From an uncultured Granulosicoccaceae bacterium (GTDB taxonomy: Bacteria > Pseudomonadota > Gammaproteobacteria > Granulosicoccales > Granulosicoccaceae), in assembly GCA_938035525.1 (NCBI GenBank), contig CALHOI010000099.1:1-63513 (forward strand): DNA of 63,513 nt. Direction: 5' to 3'. Positions within the stretch are counted from its first letter, which is position 1, and each line of letters starts with the position of its first letter. The notes beneath the pieces are model-generated. The model saw nothing but the letters and a program-made list of their open reading frames with translations. It was not told the origin of the DNA and made no database searches. The position numbers and the translations under genes are program-made. Shown one piece after another: positions 34,360-42,090 of this stretch.

Positions 34360-35721
34360 CTAGTCTAGCAAATCAAGCGCTTCATGAAGCCGATGAATAC
34401 CATCAACCTTGAAACCCTTGATGGCGGTTTTGGGTTTGTTGGCCTGCGGCACAATAGCCCGCTTGAATCCGTGTTTGGCAGCTTCCTGCAGTCGCTCTTC
34501 GCCATTGGCGACAGGCCGGACTTCACCAGCGAGGCCAATTTCCCCAAAAACCACCAGATCAGACGGCAGAGGTCGGTTTTTAAACGAAGATAATGCCGCC
34601 AGCAGAATAGGCAGATCAGCGGCCGTTTCTGATATGCGCACACCGCCCACCACGTTGACATAGACATCCTGATCAAACATGGCAATGCCCGCATGGCGAT
34701 GCATTACCGCCAGTAACATCGCCAGACGATTTTGTTCCAGCCCCAATGCAACGCGTCTTGGGTTGCCTGCGTGACTGGTATCAACCAGTGCCTGAGCTTC
34801 AACCAGCAGCGGTCGTGTGCCTTCTCGCGTTACCAGAATAACGCTGCCACTGACGGGTTCGGGGTGTTTGGATAAAAAAATCGCCGAAGGGTTTTTTACC
34901 ACTTGCAACCCTTTTTCGCCCATCGCGAAAACGCCTAATTCGTTTACCGCACCAAAACGATTTTTAACCGCGCGAATAACGCGATAGCGACTGCCGGATT
35001 CACCTTCGAAATACAACACCGTGTCGACCATATGTTCAAGTACGCGGGGTCCTGCCAGCGCACCTTCTTTAGTGACGTGACCAACCAGAAACACAGCGGT
35101 GCCGGTTTGTTTGGCGTACCGCACTAAACGCGCAGCACTTTCTCTGACTTGCGCGACCGCCCCTGGTGCCGAATTGAGTAACTCGGTGTACACCGTTTGT
35201 ATCGAGTCGATAACCATGAAGTCGGGTTTTTCTTTGTCGGCATGCGCCAATATGGCTTCAACGCGAGTCTCAGCCAGTAGCTTTAAATTTTCTTGTGGGA
35301 GTTCAAGTCGTTTGGCACGCATGGCCACTTGCTGCAATGATTCTTCACCGGTGATGTACAAGGTATTGTGGGATGTGGATAAATTAGCCAGGCATTGCAC
35401 TAACAAAGTTGACTTGCCAATGCCCGGATCGCCGCCAAGCAACGTGACCGAGCCATTAACCAAACCACCACCAAGCACCCGGTCAAGTTCACTTAAACCA
35501 GTGCCCACTCGAGCTTCGGCTGTTAACGAGACTTTGGCGGCTGATGTAATTTGGCTATTCCCGGCATAACCTTCAAAACGCGGGTTGGCCGCTTTTGCGT
35601 TGGTGCTCGTCAATGCTTCTTCAAGGGTATTCCAGGCACCACAGTCTGCGCATTGACCATTCCATTTGTTGGCTATAGCACCACAGTCAGTGCACTGGTA
35701 TTGCGTTTTAGTTTTGGACAC
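34360..35721 (-). CDS. radA: DNA repair protein RadA
   Basis: 453 aa RecA-like branch-migration ATPase acting in recombination. Zinc finger CTDC...CADC at residues 10-27, Walker A GGDPGIGKSTLL, the RadA-specific KNRFG motif (VKNRFGAVNELG), and a C-terminal Lon-protease-like domain ending with VFGEIGLAGEVRPV. The start is GTG 35721, 13 bases or fewer from the corB stop on the same strand (2-base gap), so the two are probably cotranscribed. Confidence 0.97.
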   Translation of the reverse strand: MSKTKTQYQCTDCGAIANKWNGQCADCGAWNTLEEALTSTNAKAANPRFEGYAGNSQITSAAKVSLTAEARVGTGLSELDRVLGGGLVNGSVTLLGGDPGIGKSTLLVQCLANLSTSHNTLYITGEESLQQVAMRAKRLELPQENLKLLAETRVEAILAHADKEKPDFMVIDSIQTVYTELLNSAPGAVAQVRESAARLVRYAKQTGTAVFLVGHVTKEGALAGPRVLEHMVDTVLYFEGESGSRYRVIRAVKNRFGAVNELGVFAMGEKGLQVVKNPSAIFLSKHPEPVSGSVILVTREGTRPLLVEAQALVDTSHAGNPRRVALGLEQNRLAMLLAVMHRHAGIAMFDQDVYVNVVGGVRISETAADLPILLAALSSFKNRPLPSDLVVFGEIGLAGEVRPVANGEERLQEAAKHGFKRAIVPQANKPKTAIKGFKVDGIHRLHEALDLLD

Positions 35722-35723
35722 GT

Positions 35724-37049
35724 TCAGTTGACGTTGTGAGCTGCCATTGGTGGTTCGTCATCGTTACCGTTTTCGGTTTCGTTGTCGTCCTGGTTGAGCG
35801 CGGCATCGATACGAACCTGCATAACGCGGTTGTCTTCTACTTCCATGATCGTCATTGGGTGATCATTAAAGTGGAACGTTGCACCGGCTTCGGGGAAATT
35901 TTCGAAGTGCTCAAGCACAATGCCGTTTAGCGTTTTGGGTCCGTCGGATGGCAGGTTCCAATTAAGTGCTTTATTCAGGTTACGAATTTGCGCTGTGCCA
36001 TCGATAATAAAACCACCGTCGGGCTGTGGGCGAATTTCCTGCGGGGTTATTTGTGGGTCGGTATCAAACTCACCAACAATTTCTTCGAGTATGTCTTCCA
36101 GCGTTAACAAGCCTTGAATATCACCGTATTCATCAACAACCAAACCGACGCGTCTTTTTTCGCGTTGAAAATTGAGCAACTGTACCGTTAGCGTTGTGCC
36201 TTCTGGTATGAAGTACGGGTCGCGCAGTACAGATTCAAGATAACTTTGCGTCAGATTGCCTGCACGCAAGCCATCAAGCATTTTGCGCAGATAAACAAAA
36301 CCAACAACAGCATCCACGTTTTCTCTGAACACTAAAAGTCGGCTGTGCGGGCTGTTGGTGATTTGGTGAAGAATGTCGTCCCAGGGGTCTTCTAAGTCGA
36401 TGCCGATAATATCGTTTCGCGGCACCATGATGTCGTTAACCGAAATGGATCCTAAATCCAGTATGTTGAGTAACATATCGCGGTGCCGGGCTGGAATCAT
36501 CCCTTTGGTTTCGTTAACCACTGTGCGTAATTCTTCGCTGCTGAGTCGTTCGTTCTCAGCCATGCGTTCATTGACGTTAAACGCGTTGAGTATGCGTGTG
36601 CTTATCCAGTTAACTGCCAACACCAAGGGGTAGGTGACAACCAGCAACGGTCCGTAAACAGCTGAAGCAACAAACGCGACTTGTTCCGCGCGTCGAGTGG
36701 CAAAGGTTTTTGGTGTGACTTCGGCAAACACCAGAATAACCAGCGTGAGTAAGCCGGTGGCCACGGCGATGCCCGGTTCTCCCATAATGCGCAGGGCAAT
36801 AACGGTGGCAATGGCCGAGGCAAGTATGTTGACAAAGTTGTTGCCCAGCAGAATCAGGCTGATTAAACGTTCGGGTTGTTCCAGTAATTTGGCCGTTCGC
36901 AGTGCGGCTTTGTTGCCGTTGTTCGCCTGATGCCTAAGACGATAGCGATTTAACGACATAAGCGCCGTTTCGGAGCCGGAAAAAAATCCGGATATAAGCA
37001 CCAGTAGCATCAGAATGAAAAACAGTGCACCGGTTGGGATGGCGTTCAA
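35724..37049 (-). CDS. CNNM/CorB family hemolysin-like transporter with CBS domains
   Basis: 441 aa from TTG 37049. The DUF21/CNNM membrane domain (about 1-190) begins FILMLLVLISGFFSGSETAL and MSLNRYRLRH, the family signature. Two CBS domains follow (about 205-330; MVPRNDIIGIDLEDPWDDIL and GLVVDEYGDIQGLLTLEDIL), then the CorC/HlyC domain (about 345-420). Likely YfjD/CorB, linked to magnesium or cobalt efflux. There is no in-frame ATG upstream; GAGGG lies 10 bases before the TTG. Confidence 0.9.
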   Translation of the reverse strand: MNAIPTGALFFILMLLVLISGFFSGSETALMSLNRYRLRHQANNGNKAALRTAKLLEQPERLISLILLGNNFVNILASAIATVIALRIMGEPGIAVATGLLTLVILVFAEVTPKTFATRRAEQVAFVASAVYGPLLVVTYPLVLAVNWISTRILNAFNVNERMAENERLSSEELRTVVNETKGMIPARHRDMLLNILDLGSISVNDIMVPRNDIIGIDLEDPWDDILHQITNSPHSRLLVFRENVDAVVGFVYLRKMLDGLRAGNLTQSYLESVLRDPYFIPEGTTLTVQLLNFQREKRRVGLVVDEYGDIQGLLTLEDILEEIVGEFDTDPQITPQEIRPQPDGGFIIDGTAQIRNLNKALNWNLPSDGPKTLNGIVLEHFENFPEAGATFHFNDHPMTIMEVEDNRVMQVRIDAALNQDDNETENGNDDEPPMAAHNVN

Positions 37050-37108
37050 GTAAGGTGGGCCCTCATGTGGCTCGTCGATGGTGTCATGATAGCAGCAACA
37101 TCGTAGAT

Positions 37109-37918
37109 TCAGCGTTGCAGAATCAGCTCCAACACCAATTTACTACCGAAATAGGCGATCAGTAAGGCGCCGAATCCGCCCAGCACCCAGCCAACCAGGC
37201 GTTTGCCTCGCCACCCAAAACGCCACATGCCGAACTGCAGTACGGCAAAAATGAGCCAGGCCACGCACGAGAGCACCGTTTTGTGCACCAGGTGCTGCGC
37301 AAACATGTCTTCAAGGAACACAAAGCCACTTGCCAGAGACAAGGTCAGCAATACGAATCCTACCCGCAGCAGCAAAAACAACAGCGACTCGGTGCTGGTC
37401 AGGGGCGGAAGTGCGCGCATGAATCCGCCGGGTTTGTGCCGGTTTAAATAGCGCCGTTGTACCAATACCAGAATGGCCTGAGACGCAGCCAGCGCCAAAA
37501 CCGCATAGGCAGTGATGGACAACAACACGTGGATTTGCAGTGCGGGTGTGACTATTTTGTTGTCGGATTCAAAAAAGCCGCTTGCCAGCACAGCCAGAGC
37601 CGCCAAAGGGTATATGGCCAGACCCAGATAATCGGCCGGGTGTTTAACGCACATCAGTAACTGAATAACCACAATAACCAGCAAGGTCACAGACAGCGCG
37701 GTGAAAAATGGCAGATTGACAGCATCAGGCAGGCCAGAGCGAACAAAATCGATCATGACATGGGCAATAGCCGCCAGGCTGGCAAGCCACAGAGCCGGTC
37801 GTTTGTTCGAGCGAGCGCCGTCGCTAAGGCTTGCTGGTTTGCGCAGGCTGTTGAATAGCAGATAACTTGCTGCCAAATACAGGCAGGCTACGACTAAAGC
37901 AGGTAAATAGTTAGTCAT
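37109..37918 (-). CDS. Inner-membrane protein YpjD, CcsA-like cytochrome c assembly family
   Basis: 269 aa with eight hydrophobic segments and the CcsA/CcmC-like fold. VHVLLSITAYAVLALAASQA-type segment near residue 130 contains the conserved histidine region, followed by FVLLTLSLASGFVFLEDMF and HLVHKTVLSCVAWLIFAVL with a further histidine. The family (E. coli YpjD) sits beside corB and ffh in many gammaproteobacteria, as here. Function is not settled. Divergent from ffh across a 75-bp gap. Confidence 0.88.
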   Translation of the reverse strand: MTNYLPALVVACLYLAASYLLFNSLRKPASLSDGARSNKRPALWLASLAAIAHVMIDFVRSGLPDAVNLPFFTALSVTLLVIVVIQLLMCVKHPADYLGLAIYPLAALAVLASGFFESDNKIVTPALQIHVLLSITAYAVLALAASQAILVLVQRRYLNRHKPGGFMRALPPLTSTESLLFLLLRVGFVLLTLSLASGFVFLEDMFAQHLVHKTVLSCVAWLIFAVLQFGMWRFGWRGKRLVGWVLGGFGALLIAYFGSKLVLELILQR

Positions 37919-37993
37919 CGTGCAGGCTTAGACAGGTGCAGATCGTTATACTGGGCCAGACGAGAGCAGAATCACCCAGGGTAAGCACTAAAC

Positions 37994-39352
37994 ATGTTTG
38001 ATTCATTAAGTGAGCGACTTGGCCGCACGGTAAAGCAGTTACGCGGACAGGGGCGCCTCAGCGAAGACAATATCAAGGATACCATGCGCGAGGTTCGTAT
38101 GGCCTTGCTCGAAGCCGATGTGGCCTTGCCGGTGGTTAAAACCTTCGTCGAGCGCGTTCGCGAAAAGGCCCTTGGCCAGGAAGTACTCGGCAGCTTGTCC
38201 CCAGGGCAGGCGCTTATCAAGGTGGTTAACGATGAGCTGGTTGAGGTCATGGGTGCACAAACCGAGCACCTGAATCTGGCCACTCAGCCACCGGCCGTGG
38301 TGTTAATGGCGGGCCTGCAGGGCGCTGGTAAAACCACCACCGTGGGTAAGCTGGCACGTCGACTAAAAGAACAAGACCGTAAAAAAGTCATGGTGGTCAG
38401 TTGTGACGTATACCGACCAGCGGCCATCAAGCAGCTACAAACGCTGGCTGAATCCATTGACGTGACCTTCTTTGAAAGCAGCGACAGCCAATCACCAAAC
38501 GACATTGCCACAGCAGCGCTAGCCGAGGCCAAAAAGACCTTCGCCGATGTGCTGCTGGTTGATACCGCTGGTCGCCTGGCGATTGATGCCGACATGATGA
38601 GCGAGATCAGCTCGCTGCACAGCACACTAAATCCAATAGAAACCCTGTTTGTGGTGGATGCCATGACCGGCCAGGACGCGGCCAACACCGCCAAGGCTTT
38701 TGGCGAAACACTGCCGCTGACGGGTGTCGTGCTAACCAAAACCGACGGTGATGCCCGTGGCGGTGCGGCTTTATCGGTACGCATGGTCACTGGCAAGCCA
38801 ATCAAATTCATTGGTTCTGGTGAAAAAACCGATGCACTGGAGTTATTCCACCCCGACCGCATTGCCTCGCGGATTCTGGGCATGGGCGACGTGGTGTCGC
38901 TGGTCGAGGAAGTCACTGCCAAGGTTGATCACGTCAAGGCAGAGAAATTTGCCAAGAAAATGAAAAAGGGCAAGAACTTTGACCTTGAAGACATGCGCGA
39001 TCAGCTGGAACAAATGGCCAACATGGGTGGGATGGCGGCCATGCTCGAAAAATTGCCCGGTGCCGCAGACTTGCCCGATGCGGTGAAAAAACAGGCAAAC
39101 GACAAAGATTTCACCAAAATGATTGCCCTGATTAATTCCATGACGCCACAAGAGCGTCGTTTTCCGGCGGTTATTAAAGGTTCCAGAAAGAAGCGAATCG
39201 CCGCTGGTGCGGGCTTAAATGTTCAGGACATCAACAAGTTGATGAAGCAACACATGCAAATGAGCCGCATGATGAAAAAAATGTCCAAGGGTGGCATGGC
39301 CAAGATGATGCGCGGCATGCAAGGAAAACTACCCCCCGGGTTTGGCATGTAG
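37994..39352 (+). CDS. ffh: Signal recognition particle GTPase Ffh
   Basis: 452 aa. With 4.5S RNA it binds signal sequences at the ribosome and delivers them to FtsY. N domain (MFDSLSERLGRTVKQLRGQGRL), GTPase motifs GLQGAGKTTTVGKLA, DVYRPAAIKQLQ, LLVDTAGRLAID and TKTDGDARGGAALS, then the methionine-rich M domain with KGSRKKRIAAGAG and MMKKMSKGGMAKMMRGMQG. Followed by rpsP, the usual order. Confidence 0.98.
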   Translation: MFDSLSERLGRTVKQLRGQGRLSEDNIKDTMREVRMALLEADVALPVVKTFVERVREKALGQEVLGSLSPGQALIKVVNDELVEVMGAQTEHLNLATQPPAVVLMAGLQGAGKTTTVGKLARRLKEQDRKKVMVVSCDVYRPAAIKQLQTLAESIDVTFFESSDSQSPNDIATAALAEAKKTFADVLLVDTAGRLAIDADMMSEISSLHSTLNPIETLFVVDAMTGQDAANTAKAFGETLPLTGVVLTKTDGDARGGAALSVRMVTGKPIKFIGSGEKTDALELFHPDRIASRILGMGDVVSLVEEVTAKVDHVKAEKFAKKMKKGKNFDLEDMRDQLEQMANMGGMAAMLEKLPGAADLPDAVKKQANDKDFTKMIALINSMTPQERRFPAVIKGSRKKRIAAGAGLNVQDINKLMKQHMQMSRMMKKMSKGGMAKMMRGMQGKLPPGFGM

Positions 39353-39357
39353 CTCCG

Positions 39358-39498
39358 CATCAGGTACAATTGGGGGTTACCCCTGATGGAAGTGTTGGGT
39401 GATTTTTAGACACTTTCATGGCATGGGCTTGGGCCTTTTTGAGCTAGCACGCCGCATTGGTTACTAATTTAGTAACAAAACTGGTTTCAAAGCCAGTT
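39358..39498 (+). promoter_or_regulatory. Three hairpins in the ffh-rpsP gap (possible rpsP leader)
   Basis: CATCAGG (39358-39364) pairs with CCTGATG (39382-39388). GTTACTAATTTAGTAAC (39460-39476) is a perfect 8-bp palindrome with one loop base. AACTGG (39479-39484) pairs with CCAGTT (39493-39498). None is followed by a T-run, so they are not obvious terminators. The last two stand together about 60 bases before rpsP and could be a ribosomal-protein leader structure. Confidence 0.45.
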
Positions 39499-39510
39499 GC
39501 GAGGCTGCGT

Positions 39511-39548
39511 GTTGGCTGGATTGTTTTGCTGAAACGTTTTGCTGGAAT
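39511..39548 (+). repeat. 12/13-bp degenerate tandem array before rpsP
   Basis: GTTGGCTGGATT (39511-39522), GTTTTGCTGAAAC (39523-39535) and GTTTTGCTGGAAT (39536-39548) are adjacent diverged copies just before the rpsP start codon at 39558. Confidence 0.65.
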
Positions 39549-39557
39549 ATTTGAAAC

Positions 39558-39815
39558 ATGGTTACCATCCGTTTGTCCCGCGGCGGCGCTAAAAAGCAGC
39601 CGTTCTACCACATTGTTGCTACTGATAGCCGCTCACGTCGTGACGGCCGTTACATCGAGCGCCTGGGTTACTACAATCCTGTTGCCCGTGGCGATGCCAC
39701 TTCGGTTCTGATTGACCTGGAACGGGTTGATTACTGGACCAGCGTCGGCGCTCAAATGAGCGAGCGCGTCAGCAAGGTTGTTAAGGGTTATCGCAAGGAA
39801 AACGCAGCCGCGTAA
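39558..39815 (+). CDS. rpsP: 30S ribosomal protein S16
   Basis: 85 aa. S16 binds 16S rRNA early in assembly of the 30S body. Signatures are [20 protein letters not shown] and [20 protein letters not shown], with a C-terminal helix. First gene of rpsP-rimM-trmD-rplS. A three-base gap separates its stop from the rimM GTG. Confidence 0.98.
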   Translation: MVTIRLSRGGAKKQPFYHIVATDSRSRRDGRYIERLGYYNPVARGDATSVLIDLERVDYWTSVGAQMSERVSKVVKGYRKENAAA

Positions 39816-39818
39816 GTT

Positions 39819-40388
39819 GTGGGTGGCTCTGCTACCAGTGACGCTACCCCGAGTGACTTCGTCATTCTCGGGAAAATCATCGGGTTTTTCGGTGTTAAGG
39901 GCTGGATAAAAGTCCATTCCGATACCGACCCACGAGAAAACATCGTTTCTTACTCACAGTGGTGGCTAAGAGACAGCAGAAAAAAAGGCGAATGGCAGCG
40001 CGTCAAGCTTAGTAACGGCAAGCGCTCGGGCAAGAACGTCATTGCCAAGCTCGATGGCGTTGACACACGCGAGCAAGCCGAACTGTATTTAGGTAAGGAG
40101 GTTGCCGTCAAGCGATCGGAATTACCCAGCCTTGGTCAGGATGAATTTTACTGGACCGACTTGATTGGCTGCAATGTTGAAACGCTGCAAGGTGTAAAAA
40201 TCGGACCGGTCACGCGCTTGTTTGAAACCGGTGCAAATGAAGTCATGGTTGTTAAGGATGCCAGAGAGAAAACCAGTGGCAACAATGATTCGGGCGAGGT
40301 GTTGATTCCCTGGATACGGCCTTCGGTTATTACTGGCATCGACTTGGATGCAAAGAAGATCACGGTCGACTGGGACCCTGACTTTTAA
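39819..40388 (+). CDS. rimM: 16S rRNA processing protein RimM
   Basis: 189 aa assembly factor that binds S19 and helps maturation of the 30S head. N-terminal RimM barrel (ILGKIIGFFGVKGWIKVHS) and C-terminal PRC barrel (EFYWTDLIGCNVETLQG, VLIPWIRPSVITGID). The start is GTG 39819. Its final codons D-W-D-P-D-F-stop are part of the first unit of a tandem array that continues into the intergenic region. Confidence 0.96.
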   Translation: MGGSATSDATPSDFVILGKIIGFFGVKGWIKVHSDTDPRENIVSYSQWWLRDSRKKGEWQRVKLSNGKRSGKNVIAKLDGVDTREQAELYLGKEVAVKRSELPSLGQDEFYWTDLIGCNVETLQGVKIGPVTRLFETGANEVMVVKDAREKTSGNNDSGEVLIPWIRPSVITGIDLDAKKITVDWDPDF

Positions 40389-40440
40389 TGGGACTCTGAT
40401 TTTTCGGGACTCTAAATTTTTTGGGACTGTAAATTTTTAA
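40372..40440 (+). repeat. Four-copy tandem array derived from the 3' end of rimM
   Basis: GGGACCCTGACTTTTAAT (40372-40389, containing the rimM stop codon), GGGACTCTGATTTTTC (40390-40405), GGGACTCTAAATTTTTT (40406-40422) and GGGACTGTAAATTTTTAA (40423-40440). Period 16-18. The oldest-looking unit is coding, so the array appears to be serial duplication of the gene end. Confidence 0.9.
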
Positions 40441-40462
40441 AGAGAGCTTGAGTTTTAGTTGA

Positions 40463-41299
40463 ATGAAGTTTGCGCTGATAACTTTATTCCCGGAACTGCT
40501 CGACGCTTTTTTGGCTGCTGGTGTTATCGGCCGAGCCATTAAAGACAAAAAAATAAGTGCGCGGATATATAACCCACGCGACTACACCAGCGACGTGCAT
40601 CGCACGGTAGATGACAGACCCTTTGGTGGTGGCCCGGGGATGGTCATGAAGGCCGAGCCACTAATGGCGGCCATAGAGCAAGCGAAGCTCGAGCTGCCAG
40701 GTGCCATAACAGTGTATTTGTCGCCGCAGGGAGTGCCACTTAAGCAAGCAATGCTGCGACAGTGGGCTGATGCTGGGCAAGCTGAGGCTGAAGCACAAGA
40801 GCATGAAGCTTCGGGGGCGAACGCGTCCGGTGTGAATGCATCGAATCGCAGTTCGAACGGCATCATACTGATAGCCGGTCGATACGAAGGAATAGATGAA
40901 CGCGTTATTAGTAGCGTCATCGATGAAGAAATCTCCATTGGGGATTACGTAGTCAGTGGTGGTGAAGTGGCCGCCATGGTGGTGGTAGATGCATTGAGTC
41001 GTCTGGTTCCCGGTGTGCTGGGTCACCCAATGTCTGCTGCAGAAGATTCGTTTGGTGAAGATGGCCTGCTTGATCATCCTCATTACACACGTCCGGAAAA
41101 TCTGGACGGAATAGCAGTACCAGCTGTGCTAAAAAGTGGTGACCATAAAGCAATTGCTCAATGGCGCCGTCGCATGGCAGTAACAAGAACTTGGGCACGT
41201 CGCCCCGATCTGTTGGCTAAAGCCAACCTAACGGATGACGACCGGTTGGTTTTGAAACAATTGAATGACGCTTCTGGCACTGAAAAGCCAGAGTCGTGA
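40463..41299 (+). CDS. trmD: tRNA (guanine-37-N1)-methyltransferase TrmD
   Basis: 278 aa SPOUT methyltransferase that makes m1G37 and so prevents frameshifting. Motifs are TLFPELLDAFLAAGVIGRAI, then DDRPFGGGPGMVMK, YLSPQGVPL, IAGRYEGIDERVI, and SIGDYVVSGGEVAAM, followed by GVLGHPMSAAEDSF. Between the SPQG strand and the IAGRYEG knot there is an insert of roughly 20 residues beyond E. coli TrmD, rich in Ala, Glu, Ser and Asn. It contains an in-frame 15-bp tandem duplication G-A-N-A-S / G-V-N-A-S (40814-40843). Confidence 0.97.
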   Translation: MKFALITLFPELLDAFLAAGVIGRAIKDKKISARIYNPRDYTSDVHRTVDDRPFGGGPGMVMKAEPLMAAIEQAKLELPGAITVYLSPQGVPLKQAMLRQWADAGQAEAEAQEHEASGANASGVNASNRSSNGIILIAGRYEGIDERVISSVIDEEISIGDYVVSGGEVAAMVVVDALSRLVPGVLGHPMSAAEDSFGEDGLLDHPHYTRPENLDGIAVPAVLKSGDHKAIAQWRRRMAVTRTWARRPDLLAKANLTDDDRLVLKQLNDASGTEKPES

Positions 41300-41331
41300 A
41301 AAAGCAGCGAAAAGCGCTTAAATGGCAAGTG

Positions 41332-41401
41332 GCGCCAATTATTATTAGTAGTGCCAATTATTTAGTAGTACCAATTATTTAGTATTGCCAATTTTAAAGA
41401 G
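41332..41401 (+). repeat. 17-bp tandem array between trmD and rplS
   Basis: GCGCCAATTATTATTAGTA (41332-41350), GTGCCAATTATTTAGTA (41351-41367), GTACCAATTATTTAGTA (41368-41384) and TTGCCAATTTTAAAGAG (41385-41401). The two central units differ by one base. The array ends eight bases before the rplS ATG and occupies most of the gap. Confidence 0.9.
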
Positions 41402-41408
41402 TAGAGAC

Positions 41409-41753
41409 ATGAGCAAGATAATCGATCAAATTAACGCCGAGCAGATGGAAAAAACCATCCCGGAATTTTCAGCGGGTGACACGGTCGTTGTGCAGGTGCG
41501 CGTTAAAGAAGGTGATCGCGAACGGCTGCAGGCATTTGAAGGTGTGGTGATAGCCAAACGCAATCGTGGCTTGAATTCGGCGTTTACCGTACGCAAAATC
41601 TCCCACGGTGAAGGTGTCGAACGTGTCTTCCAGACCTACAGTCCGCTGGTTGCAGAAATCGATGTTAAGCGTCGGGGTTCGGTTCGTCGCGCCAAGCTGT
41701 ATTACCTGCGCGGGCTGACGGGTCGTGCAGCACGTATCAAAGAAAAGCTTTAA
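41409..41753 (+). CDS. rplS: 50S ribosomal protein L19
   Basis: 114 aa (E. coli 115). L19 lies at the 30S-50S interface. From ATG 41409 it reads [20 protein letters not shown], and the conserved core is [20 protein letters not shown] with [20 protein letters not shown] and [19 protein letters not shown]. The in-frame TTG at 41385 falls inside the tandem repeat and is rejected. Last gene of the rpsP operon; a rho-independent terminator follows. Confidence 0.98.
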   Translation: MSKIIDQINAEQMEKTIPEFSAGDTVVVQVRVKEGDRERLQAFEGVVIAKRNRGLNSAFTVRKISHGEGVERVFQTYSPLVAEIDVKRRGSVRRAKLYYLRGLTGRAARIKEKL

Positions 41754-41773
41754 AAACACACGATCGGGCGGAT

Positions 41774-41804
41774 GCCACTGGCCGGATGTCACATCCGCGG
41801 TGGC
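41774..41804 (+). other. Stem-loop after rplS
   Basis: GCCAC (41774-41778) pairs with GTGGC (41800-41804), enclosing GGATGTCACATCC (41784-41796), a perfect 6-bp inverted repeat. No T-run follows. It lies between the rplS stop and the terminator and may protect the mRNA 3' end; that is inference. Confidence 0.45.
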
Positions 41805-41815
41805 GTGCTCCAATG

Positions 41816-41847
41816 GGCTTGTCGTGGCCTTGGCGACAAGCCTTTTT
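41816..41847 (+). terminator. Rho-independent terminator of the rpsP operon
   Basis: GGCTTGTCG (41816-41824) and CGACAAGCC (41834-41842) form a perfect 9-bp stem around a nine-base loop, followed by TTTTT (41843-41847). It lies 63 bases after the rplS stop. Confidence 0.92.
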
Positions 41848-41851
41848 AGTG

Positions 41852-41881
41852 CTTGAAAAACGGTTGAAAGTCCTCACATCT
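41852..41881 (+). promoter_or_regulatory. Putative sigma-32 heat-shock promoter of htpG
   Basis: CTTGAAA (41852-41858) is an exact sigma-32 -35 element. TCACATCT (41874-41881), 15 bases on, is a moderate match to CCCCATNT (five of eight). It lies directly after the rpsP-operon terminator and would give an htpG leader of about 200 bases containing two repeat arrays. The downstream heat-shock gene supports the call. Confidence 0.6.
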
Positions 41882-41907
41882 GTGTTGGGCGAGTCATTAG
41901 CTATTTA

Positions 41908-41967
41908 TTGGTCAACTAATTGTTAGTCAGTGAATTGTTGGTCAATGAATTGTTGGTCAATGAATAG
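41908..41967 (+). repeat. 15-bp tandem array, four copies, in the htpG leader
   Basis: TTGGTCAACTAATTG (41908-41922), TTAGTCAGTGAATTG (41923-41937), TTGGTCAATGAATTG (41938-41952) and TTGGTCAATGAATAG (41953-41967). The period is exactly 15 throughout and the last two copies differ by one base. Confidence 0.93.
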
Positions 41968-42015
41968 CAAGTCCCGTCAATTATCAAAAACTTAACGTGA
42001 AAATCCGCTTTTGGT

Positions 42016-42053
42016 CAGCGATTGATATGAACAGCGATTGATTGCGATCAGCG
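42016..42053 (+). repeat. 16/17-bp degenerate tandem repeat in the htpG leader
   Basis: CAGCGATTGATATGAA (42016-42031), CAGCGATTGATTGCGAT (42032-42048) and the partial CAGCG (42049-42053). This is a second, unrelated array about 50 bases after the 15-bp one and shortly before the htpG start codon. Confidence 0.75.
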
Positions 42054-42090
42054 CTCGGCCCAAAGCGTCAGCACTTACGGAATTAGCATT

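Noticed and set aside
38284..38922. 212-aa minus-strand frame inside ffh
   Set aside because: Antisense shadow, serine-rich and without domain; ffh is unambiguous.
39457..39711. 84-aa frame upstream of and overlapping rpsP
   Set aside because: It crosses the leader hairpins and the start of S16 in another frame and lacks a ribosome-binding site.
41332..42053. Repeat clusters considered as a CRISPR array
   Set aside because: Units are tandem without spacers, short, degenerate and different from array to array; no cas genes.
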